From assembly GCA_003483885.1 (NCBI GenBank), contig DMXI01000015.1, forward strand, positions 1 through 6,175: DNA of 6,175 nucleotides, in the 5' to 3' direction. Below the pieces are notes generated by a model. That model saw nothing but the letters and a program-made list of their open reading frames with translations, had not been told where the DNA came from and searched no databases. The DNA is from Microscillaceae bacterium. GTDB lineage: Bacteria; Bacteroidota; Bacteroidia; Cytophagales; Microscillaceae. Shown here one piece after another: positions 1 through 4,527 of the stretch. Numbering within the stretch: the stretch's first letter is position 1; every line of letters starts with the position of its first letter. Both the position numbers and the translations under genes were made by a program.

Positions 1-62
1 GCACTAGACCTTTACTGGTGCTCATTTTGAATGAGTTCCTTTTTTGAGAGCAATTGCATTGC
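1..62 (+). repeat. RAYT-associated repeat, copy 1 (cut by the window edge)
   Basis: This is the right part of a ~103-bp element that recurs six times in the window. The part visible here has the H2 hairpin (arm CTCATT at 21-26, loop TTG, arm AATGAG at 30-35, extendable through GG/CC), a six-T run at 40-45, and the H3 hairpin (GCAAT 50-54, loop TGC, ATTGC 58-62). Positions 1-91 match 214-304 almost base for base, so the similarity runs about 29 bp beyond H3 into the following spacer. The H1 hairpins of this copy would lie before position 1. Confidence 0.85.
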
Positions 63-127
63 GGTTTTGGAGTAAATGGGGCAAAGATTTGCTTGGTTTT
101 GAACCCTAAATTCGGAAATATTAATGC

Positions 128-161
128 TTTACTAATGCTCATTTTAAATGAGTTCTCTTTT
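128..161 (+). repeat. Isolated H2 hairpin fragment of the repeat
   Basis: The segment resembles the H2 portion of the full element. It has a TTTACT lead-in, arm CTCATT at 138-143, loop TTA, arm AATGAG at 147-152, and a T-rich tail. No H3 follows it and no H1 precedes it. It sits in the 110-bp spacer between copies 1 and 2, twelve bases before H1a of copy 2, and is either a truncated copy or a relic of a rearrangement. Confidence 0.65.
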
Positions 162-172
162 TAAGAAGGCTC

Positions 173-275
173 GCATTACAAATGCTAGAATAAGGAGTAC
201 GCATTGCAAATGCGCACTAGACCTTTACTGGTGCTCATTTTGAATGAGTTCCTTTTTTGGGAGCAATTGTATTGC
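173..275 (+). repeat. RAYT-associated repeat, copy 2 (complete)
   Basis: This is the clearest full copy. In order it has H1a (GCATT 173-177, loop ACA, AATGC 181-185), a 14-bp linker, H1b (CGCATT 200-205, loop GCA, AATGCG 209-214), H2 (GGTGCTCATT starting at 230, loop TTG, AATGAG 243-248), six Ts (253-258), a GGAG tetranucleotide (260-263), and H3 (GCAAT 263-267, loop TGT, ATTGC 271-275). The transposase gene lies directly downstream, in the place that the ~84-bp cores occupy in later copies. Confidence 0.88.
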
Positions 276-352
276 GATTTTGGAGTAAATGGGACAGAGG
301 TTTGTACAATGAACTTACTATCAATTTTAGTTCTAAATTACGAAAACTCTAA

Positions 353-384
353 TTGCAAATACATACGTACTAATTTTAGTTTTG
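353..384 (+). promoter_or_regulatory. Candidate Bacteroidota-type promoter of the transposase gene
   Basis: TAGTTTTG at 377-384 matches the TAnnTTTG -7 consensus known from Bacteroidota. A TTG at 353-355 lies 21 bases upstream, within the usual -33 spacing. A start near 391 would give a leader of about 65 nt before the transposase ATG. The motif is short and AT-rich background makes chance matches common, so this is a prediction only. Confidence 0.45.
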
Positions 385-421
385 AAGCAAGCGTAACCAT
401 AAACCTCCTACTAAGTTTATA

Positions 422-440
422 ACAAAAACACTCTTTTTGT
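422..440 (+). other. Stem-loop in the transposase leader
   Basis: ACAAAAA (422-428) and TTTTTGT (434-440) form a perfect 7-bp stem with a 5-nt loop, ending 16 nt before the start codon. It could modulate translation of the transposase, as leader hairpins do in several IS200-family elements. It is A/T-dominated, though, and may be incidental. Confidence 0.3.
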
Positions 441-456
441 ACAACAACCAAGCATT

Positions 457-1011
457 ATGTCTGAAAAATACAAAGTAAAGGATAGTCAGATTCCTCATTT
501 TATGACTACCACTATTATTGATTGGGTAGATTTATTGACTCGCTCAATTTATAAAGATGTAATACTGGACTCTTTACAGTATTGTATTGAACAAAAAGGG
601 TTGGTTGTATATGCTTACTGTATAATGCCCAATCACCTACACCTGATTGCTGCTTCTAATGGGAAAGTCACCCTTCCTGAAATTATTAGAGACTTTAAGA
701 AGTTTACCAGTAAACAATTGATTATACATATAAATCACGTGTCAGAAAGTAGACGTTTCTGGCTACTCAAAAAGTTTGCTTATGCCGCGAACCGAGGTAA
801 ACGGGGAAGTAAGTATAAAATTTGGCAAGATGGATTTCACCCTGAGGAATTGATAAACAATGCGATGATGCAGCAAAAATTAGATTATATCCACCAAAAC
901 CCAGTAAAGGATGGTTTTGTGTTTAAAGCCGAAGATTGGGTATATAGTAGTGCTTCCTTTTACAGTGGAGAATTAGGAATAGAAAGACTTGCATTGCAAA
1001 TGCTTGAATAA
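457..1011 (+). CDS. REP-associated tyrosine transposase (IS200/Y1_Tnp family, RAYT type)
   Basis: This 184-residue protein is a single-domain Y1 HUH nuclease expected to nick and rejoin single-stranded DNA at hairpin sites. Residues 57-64 hold MPNHLHLI with the metal-binding pair H60/H62. Residues 141-153 hold KLDYIHQNPVKDG, in which Y144 is the expected catalytic tyrosine and the YIHxNPVxxG context is typical of RAYT-type rather than classical IS200 TnpA proteins. Residues 161-169 (WVYSSASFY) fit the usual conserved WxxSS tail. The gene appears intact and of normal length. The start at 457 is the first ATG of the conserved frame and is preceded by an A/C-rich stretch without a Shine-Dalgarno signal. 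Copies of a hairpin repeat lie on both sides, as expected for a RAYT and its cognate repeats. The last seven residues (LALQMLE) and the stop codon are encoded inside downstream repeat copy 3, so the native C-terminus is shaped by the repeat. Family assignment is firm. Activity and cognate target are inferred. Confidence 0.93.
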   Translation: MSEKYKVKDSQIPHFMTTTIIDWVDLLTRSIYKDVILDSLQYCIEQKGLVVYAYCIMPNHLHLIAASNGKVTLPEIIRDFKKFTSKQLIIHINHVSESRRFWLLKKFAYAANRGKRGSKYKIWQDGFHPEELINNAMMQQKLDYIHQNPVKDGFVFKAEDWVYSSASFYSGELGIERLALQMLE

Positions 1012-1093
1012 AGAGTACGCATTACAAATTCACATTAGACTTCTACTGGTGCTCATTTTTAATGAGTACCTTTTTTAGGAGCAATTGTATTGC
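991..1093 (+). repeat. RAYT-associated repeat, copy 3 (overlaps the transposase 3' end)
   Basis: H1a (GCATT 991-995, loop GCA, AATGC 999-1003) lies inside the transposase reading frame, and the linker TTGAATAAAGAGTAC contains its TAA stop (1009-1011). H1b is degraded here: GCATT is followed by AATTC instead of AATGC. H2 (1048-1070), six Ts and H3 (GCAAT 1081-1085, ATTGC 1089-1093) are intact. Confidence 0.88.
1048..1076 (+). terminator. Intrinsic-terminator-like H2 hairpin after the transposase gene
   Basis: Arms GGTGCTCATT (1048-1057) and AATGAGTACC (1061-1070) form a 10-bp stem with one G-T wobble and a TTT loop, followed directly by six Ts (1071-1076). It begins 37 bp after the stop codon, so it probably ends the transposase transcript. 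The same structure recurs in every repeat copy. Termination may therefore be a built-in property of the element. Confidence 0.6.
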
Positions 1094-1177
1094 GGTTTTC
1101 ACCAAAACGAAACTATGACTAGTCCTAGTTATTTACCCTGACCGTATTTCTTTTTTGAAAATTAAGTGTAGAAAACC

Positions 1178-1280
1178 GCATTATAAATGCTGGAATAAAG
1201 AGTACGCATTACAAATTCGCATTAGACCTTTACTGGTACTCATTAAAAATGAATACCTTTTTTAGGAGCAATTGTATTGC
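1178..1280 (+). repeat. RAYT-associated repeat, copy 4
   Basis: H1a is GCATT-ATA-AATGC (1178-1190). H1b is degraded as in copy 3. H2 is GGTACTCATT-AAA-AATGAATACC (1235-1257), in which one G-T wobble of copy 3 has become an A-T pair while a C-G pair has become a C-A mismatch, and the loop has changed from TTT to AAA. Six Ts, GGAG and H3 (1268-1280) follow. Confidence 0.87.
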
Positions 1281-1364
1281 GGTTTTCACCAAAAAGAAAC
1301 TATGACTAGTCCTAGTTATTTACCCTGACCGTATTTCTTTTTTGAAAATTAAGTGTAGAAAACC

Positions 1365-1471
1365 GCATTATAAATGCTAGAATAAAGAGTACGTATTGCA
1401 AATACGCACTAGCTCAATTTTTACTGGTGCTCATTTTTAATGAGTACCTTTTTTAGGAACAATTGTATTGC
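1365..1471 (+). repeat. RAYT-associated repeat, copy 5
   Basis: H1a is GCATT-ATA-AATGC (1365-1377). H1b is CGTATT-GCA-AATACG (1392-1406): compared with copy 2, both arms have changed and the stem stays fully paired. H2 spans 1426-1448 and is followed by six Ts. The outer G of H3 is replaced by A (ACAAT-TGT-ATTGC, 1459-1471), leaving a 4-bp stem. The copy is about 4 bp longer than copies 2-4 because of extra bases between H1b and H2. Confidence 0.87.
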
Positions 1472-1554
1472 GTTTTCACCAAAACGAAACTATGACTAGT
1501 ACTAGTTATTTATCCTGACCGTATTTCTTTTTTGAAAATTAAGTGTAGAAAACC

Positions 1555-1661
1555 GCATTATAAATGCTAAAATAAAGAGTACGTATTGCAAATACGCACT
1601 AGCTCAGTTTTTACTGGTGCTTATTTTGAATGAGTACCTTTTTTAGGAGCAATTGCATTGA
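1555..1661 (+). repeat. RAYT-associated repeat, copy 6 (last, partly decayed)
   Basis: H1a (1555-1567) is intact and H1b repeats the CGTATT-GCA-AATACG form (1582-1596). H2 (1616-1638) carries C-to-T in its left arm, giving a T-G wobble. H3 (1649-1661) ends in A rather than C, opening the terminal pair. After H3 the sequence follows the start of the spacer seen after copies 1 and 2 (TTTT..AGTAAA), not the 84-bp core. Confidence 0.85.
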
Positions 1662-1798
1662 GGTTTTAAAGTAAACGTGATATACATTGAGATGATAACC
1701 CACTGCTATTTCTAGCTCAAATTAGAAAAGCTTGCGTATTAGATACGTGAGATTATAAATGAGCCTCAAACAAATGCAAAAAAGAGAATAGTTATCAT
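1662..1798. other. Intergenic stretch between the repeat island and the dinB-like gene
   Basis: The first ~30 bases resemble the spacer after repeat copies 1 and 2. A small hairpin, CGTAT-TAG-ATACG (1735-1747), recalls H1b of copies 5 and 6 and may be a relic. I see no coding potential or RNA gene in the rest. Confidence 0.4.
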
Positions 1799-1806
1799 TA
1801 ACTTTG
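1799..1806 (+). promoter_or_regulatory. Candidate -7 box of the dinB-like gene
   Basis: TAACTTTG matches TAnnTTTG exactly. A start near 1813 gives a leader of roughly 40 nt to the ATG at 1855. No clear TTG lies at the -33 position. The box overlaps the upstream TTG at 1804-1806 that opens the longer reading frame, which argues that this TTG is not a translation start. Confidence 0.45.
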
Positions 1807-1854
1807 AAATGGACATGCTGCAATCATATGTTTAATTCAAAGAAAATCTCATCT

Positions 1855-2325
1855 ATGAATTCAATTGACCTTATCTTATTAAATTTTGCAGAAACCAGAA
1901 GACGAAGTATCAAGCTATGGCAGAGTATTCCAGAAGAACATTGGCATTGGAAACCTGACGAAGAGGCCTTTAGCGTGCTTGAAATGATACGCCATGTGTT
2001 AGAAACCGAGCACTTGTTCCATACGATTGTCCAAAACCGGGGAAACCTGGGAGACTACCCTTCTCCTTGGGAAAACTTACCTTACCAGGATTTACAACAC
2101 GAATTAGACTTTGCCCAAAAGTACCGGGAAGCGCTTTTAAACATGATCAAAGACCTGCAAGAAGCAGATCTGGAAAATATCATCATTCGTAGAACCGAAG
2201 TGGGACAAGTTAAAAAGCTAGGAGATTATCTCAATAGAATGGTGTATCACGAAGCCATCCATACTGGACAAATGCAGATTTATATGCGAGCATTAAACAT
2301 CGACAGGTCTATGATTTGGGATTAA
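1855..2325 (+). CDS. DinB-family putative metal-dependent protein
   Basis: A 156-residue soluble protein of the DinB/YfiT-like four-helix-bundle superfamily. Members coordinate a divalent metal with three histidines and include thiol-dependent transferases and hydrolases, but most, like this one, have no assigned substrate. The expected triad is visible: H47 in the second helix (MIRHVLETEH) and H132 plus H136 in YHEAIHTGQ, the signature near the C-terminus. WHWKPDEEAFSVLE at 30-43 matches the usual W.P..... .S.. entry to the metal site. I chose ATG 1855 because it gives normal family length. The frame stays open back to a TTG at 1804, with another ATG at 1828, but the TTG lies in the predicted -7 box. 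The gene is followed by its own terminator and appears monocistronic. Nothing ties it to the neighbouring repeat island. The gene name dinB should not be transferred from the DNA polymerase IV gene. Confidence 0.85.
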   Translation: MNSIDLILLNFAETRRRSIKLWQSIPEEHWHWKPDEEAFSVLEMIRHVLETEHLFHTIVQNRGNLGDYPSPWENLPYQDLQHELDFAQKYREALLNMIKDLQEADLENIIIRRTEVGQVKKLGDYLNRMVYHEAIHTGQMQIYMRALNIDRSMIWD

Positions 2326-2332
2326 CTCTCAA

Positions 2333-2364
2333 AGTGCTAAGTTTTTCCAAAATGGCTTAGCACT
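2333..2364 (+). terminator. Terminator hairpin after the dinB-like gene
   Basis: AGTGCTAAG (2333-2341) and CTTAGCACT (2356-2364) form a perfect 9-bp stem with a 14-nt loop, followed by ATTTACTTTCT. It begins 7 bp after the stop codon. The T-tract is interrupted and the loop is large, so efficiency is uncertain. Confidence 0.6.
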
Positions 2365-2416
2365 ATTTACTTTCTAATCATGTTTACAAATCCATTCATA
2401 ATTTACCTACAATCTT

Positions 2417-3151
2417 ATGACTATCCAGGAATTGATCAAAAACGCCGAAATTGTTGAATTAACGGAAGCCGAGGTAAATCAACATAAAGAACGGGGAGAA
2501 CTATCGCGATTGTTATTTGAAGCGTACGAAAAACAAGATTTTGCCGATTTTTATGAGGCTTTGGGCAAAGCATACCAAATTACCGACATACACCCAGATA
2601 TGAAGGATTTCATAGAGGCCACCGTAATGATCAAAAGGATCAAAGGAGCAGCTTGTCTGGGTGGCGTTAGCCAATATTTGGATATGGGGTTACGTCCCTT
2701 TGAGGGCTATTTAGAAAATTTCCCTGGTTTGTATGTGCATTCCGATATTTGGGTCATGATGACCAACACCAGAGTAGTTACCCTACATCATGATGCTACC
2801 TTTTACGAAGTAGCGGATGATGTGGAACAAGAAGTGGATAACAGAAAAGATTTTCTGGATAAGTTTAGCGCCGAAGGAAGCTTTTTGAACCTCAAAGAAT
2901 TGCTTCTGATGAACGAAAATTTAAAGAAGTTTGATTTCAAGGGGTGTTGGAATACCGTAACTGGTTTAAATGAATGCAAAATGTTGTTGCAGGCCATCAA
3001 AGTCGCTAAAAACCTCAACTATGACCAACTTGCCCGTTTAGTAGACCAAAATAGTGGATCAGGCTATTTGTACGAAGTAGCGATGGAATTTTATGAATTG
3101 CTGGAGGATGAGGAACTTGACATAACCGCCATTGAAGAACTAGATACGTAA
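2417..3151 (+). CDS. Uncharacterised acidic cytoplasmic protein
   Basis: I do not recognise this 244-residue protein. It has no signal peptide or membrane segment and is rich in acidic residues, with a strongly acidic tail at 227-244 (ELLEDEELDITAIEELDT). An N-terminal helical stretch (residues 1-60) is followed by a mixed region that includes a G-rich turn (CLGGVSQYLDMG) and a beta-looking segment around residues 104-135 (FPGLYVHSDIWVMM, then RVVTLHHDATFYEVADD). The composition and size recall stand-alone immunity or SMI1/SUKH-like proteins, but no diagnostic motif is visible and I do not assign one. The ATG at 2417 follows an AT-rich leader without Shine-Dalgarno. Codon use looks like that of the adjacent genes, and the frame is clean and complete, so it is very likely a real gene. 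It is separated from the dinB-like gene by a terminator and converges on the tectonin lipoprotein gene. Confidence 0.85.
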   Translation: MTIQELIKNAEIVELTEAEVNQHKERGELSRLLFEAYEKQDFADFYEALGKAYQITDIHPDMKDFIEATVMIKRIKGAACLGGVSQYLDMGLRPFEGYLENFPGLYVHSDIWVMMTNTRVVTLHHDATFYEVADDVEQEVDNRKDFLDKFSAEGSFLNLKELLLMNENLKKFDFKGCWNTVTGLNECKMLLQAIKVAKNLNYDQLARLVDQNSGSGYLYEVAMEFYELLEDEELDITAIEELDT

Positions 3152-3167
3152 TCTTATAAAATCAAAT

Positions 3168-3193
3168 AGAACCCTACCACAAGGCAGGGTTCT
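3168..3193. terminator. Hairpin between convergent genes, probable bidirectional terminator
   Basis: AGAACCCT (3168-3175) and AGGGTTCT (3186-3193) pair perfectly. Inside them one A-C mismatch and a CC/GG pair enclose an ACAA tetraloop. The hairpin starts 16 bp past the plus-strand stop and 29 bp past the minus-strand stop. On the minus strand it is followed by a T-rich stretch (ATTTGATTTTAT), so it should work best for the lipoprotein gene. Confidence 0.65.
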
Positions 3194-3222
3194 TAGATAT
3201 TGGCTGCATACAAAAGAATGTA

Positions 3223-4098
3223 TTAGAAAGGACAAATAGATGAAATACCATCTGAGAGCACTTTACACCCTTTGTAGATTTTGTTGCGACCATTTGTCAA
3301 GATAGGAAACTGACCCATCGCAGCGATATTGGTACCAATACCACGTACTTTGCACCAACCACCATTGTAAACATATACATCATAACCATCACTGCCTTGA
3401 GAAGTATTGCCCACAATATAAAGATGAGGGTTTGAACCGCCACTTTGGGCAATGTCTCGAGCTCTTCCCGTGATTTTTGTCCAACGATTGTTTACATACT
3501 TGTAGATGTCGTTGTTCTTATTAACCATCCAGATATCGGCTCCCGAATTACCACCAGCAATTCTTCTTCCGCTTCCCGACATTTTTATCCAACGACTACC
3601 TGATCTACGGTATACTTCAAATTGACCATTTTTTTCAGAGTCTCCTAAAATATATACCCGACCCGATAAGCTGGCCCCAATGTCAGTTGCTTTGCCACTT
3701 TGACGCACCCAACCAGAAACTGTCTGGCTACTGGCATTGTAAGTGGTACGGTAGATTTCATTTCGGTGGTTAACAATCCAAATATTATTATACCCATCTA
3801 CGGTAATTCTTTTGGCTTGTCCGCCCAAAGAAATCCAGTTGAGGCTAGTTGGATTATATACTTGCACTACTCGGTTAGAAGCTACTCGAAAAACATAATT
3901 TTCGTTGGCAGCCACATCTATGGCACTGCCTCCTAAGTCTGCATAAGTCAATTGATCTCCACAAGTAATACGCTGAGTATTGGCCTGAATATCCGGTATT
4001 TCATTTTGCGGAGTTACTTCATTTTCTGGGTTATTGGTACAACTGGCTAATTGAAACATGAATAGCCCGAAAGATGCAATTATTAATAGCTTTTTCAT
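3223..4098 (-). CDS. Lipoprotein with six tectonin-like beta-propeller repeats
   Basis: The 291-residue precursor begins MKKLLIIASFGLFMFQ and has lipobox LASC with C20 as the lipidated residue, so it should be membrane-anchored, perhaps surface-exposed. After a polar linker (21-50) six blades are visible, at about 50-87, 88-129, 130-169, 170-205, 206-247 and 248-277. Blades 2 to 6 start with W (W88, W130, W170, W206, W248). Most follow the pattern W-x(3)-G-x-A-x-x-I-x(5-10)-(W/Y)-(I/M)-(V/L)-x-N...-(I/V)-Y, the tectonin/TECPR signature. Tectonin propellers in other organisms bind glycans such as LPS, or other ligands; a binding role is inferred here. Four cysteines outside the lipobox (46, 249, 278, 289) could form disulfides that close the ring. 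I chose ATG 4098 over the upstream ATG at 4149 because it gives a perfect lipoprotein signal; the longer start would add 17 residues before it. The gene is divergent from the exported hydrolase. Confidence 0.85.
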   Translation of the reverse strand: MKKLLIIASFGLFMFQLASCTNNPENEVTPQNEIPDIQANTQRITCGDQLTYADLGGSAIDVAANENYVFRVASNRVVQVYNPTSLNWISLGGQAKRITVDGYNNIWIVNHRNEIYRTTYNASSQTVSGWVRQSGKATDIGASLSGRVYILGDSEKNGQFEVYRRSGSRWIKMSGSGRRIAGGNSGADIWMVNKNNDIYKYVNNRWTKITGRARDIAQSGGSNPHLYIVGNTSQGSDGYDVYVYNGGWCKVRGIGTNIAAMGQFPILTNGRNKIYKGCKVLSDGISSICPF

Positions 4099-4259
4099 TG
4101 TAAAATACTTATTTAAAAGTTTGATAAAATTATGGTTGTTAGAACACAATGGTATCTTCAGTTTTTAGGCCATTTGATTTGGAATAAAAGCCAATATCTA
4201 ATAGTAAATCAGAAGGCTTAATGATGAAGATGCCGATTGTTTTTGATTGTAATATGGCC

Positions 4260-4267
4260 CAAAAGTA
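4260..4267 (-). promoter_or_regulatory. Candidate -7 box for the lipoprotein gene
   Basis: Read on the minus strand, the site is TACTTTTG, an exact TAnnTTTG match. It implies a leader of roughly 155 nt. No TTG is present at -33; the 24-bp palindrome at 4288-4311 begins 20 bp upstream instead. A weaker alternative (TAATTTTA on the minus strand, 4125-4132) lies nearer the start codon. Confidence 0.35.
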
Positions 4268-4287
4268 GAGGAGAGAATAGGAGGAAA

Positions 4288-4311
4288 AGTCTCTGTAAAT
4301 TTACGGAGACT
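4288..4311. promoter_or_regulatory. 24-bp palindrome, candidate operator
   Basis: Left half AGTCTC-T-GTAAA and right half TTTAC-G-GAGACT are complementary at 11 of 12 positions, the exception being a T-G pair, with no spacer. A loopless palindrome of this length fits a dimeric transcription factor better than an RNA hairpin. It lies between outward-facing TAnnTTTG boxes at 4260-4267 (minus) and 4325-4332 (plus). Related pieces occur nearby: AGTCTC at 4319-4324, GTCTCTGTA at 4458-4466 (identical to the left half at 4289-4297), and TGTAGACT at 4333-4340 and 4418-4425. The regulator is unknown. Confidence 0.5.
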
Positions 4312-4324
4312 GTTATTTAGTCTC

Positions 4325-4332
4325 TATCTTTG
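4325..4332 (+). promoter_or_regulatory. Candidate -7 box for the alpha/beta hydrolase gene
   Basis: TATCTTTG matches TAnnTTTG exactly. It would give a leader of about 190 nt. The -33 position has TTTA rather than TTTG and falls inside the palindrome, as might be expected for a regulated promoter. No better box lies closer to the start, although TATCTTTA at 4499-4506 is a one-mismatch alternative. Confidence 0.4.
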
Positions 4333-4432
4333 TGTAGACTTGTAATGGCTTGATAGTAAGTGATTTACAATAAAAACATGACTCGTTTAAATGAGGGTAT
4401 GAGACAACAATAATTAATGTAGACTTTGTATG

Positions 4433-4450
4433 AGATCATTTAAGATCATT
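4433..4450 (+). repeat. Tandem direct repeat AGATCATT with 10-bp period
   Basis: AGATCATT occurs at 4433-4440 and again at 4443-4450, one helical turn apart, about 80 bp before the hydrolase start. Tandem sites on one face of the helix are typical of OmpR/PhoB-type response regulators. This assignment is only suggestive. Confidence 0.35.
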
Positions 4451-4527
4451 ATTTTTTGTCTCTGTACTATATGGACTCTTCTTTCTTCAAAAAAACTTAT
4501 CTTTAAATTCACCCACAAAGATTCCCC

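Larger units (their letters stand above)
1010..1573 (+). repeat. Three tandem 187-190 bp units (repeat plus ~84-bp core)
   Basis: Units at 1010-1196, 1197-1383 and 1384-1573 are head-to-tail. The first two differ at about ten positions by eye, most of them around H1b and H2. Each holds repeat hairpins followed by a core (1094-1177, 1281-1364, 1472-1554). In the first two units the core is bracketed by a 10-bp inverted repeat, TGCGGTTTTC / GAAAACCGCA; the third has lost one G from the left arm. The core holds a central AACTA...TAGTT inverted repeat that in the third unit contains the perfect 12-bp palindrome ACTAGTACTAGT (1495-1506). I see no open reading frame or recognisable RNA in the core. 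Tandem duplication is the simplest origin. Confidence 0.9.

Noticed and set aside
204..422. 72-codon plus-strand open frame upstream of the transposase
   Set aside because: It starts inside repeat hairpin H1b, runs through H2, the T-tract and H3, and its product has no recognisable composition or motif. It is best explained as chance coding in the repeat and its spacer.
1..1661. CRISPR array
   Set aside because: The repeats are ~105 bp composites with internal hairpins. The ~84-bp cores between copies 3 to 6 are near-identical rather than unique, which is the opposite of CRISPR spacers, and no cas gene is present.
3700..3936. 78-codon plus-strand frame opposite the tectonin lipoprotein
   Set aside because: It is antisense to the blade-encoding region, whose repeat pattern and lipoprotein signal clearly identify the minus strand as coding.
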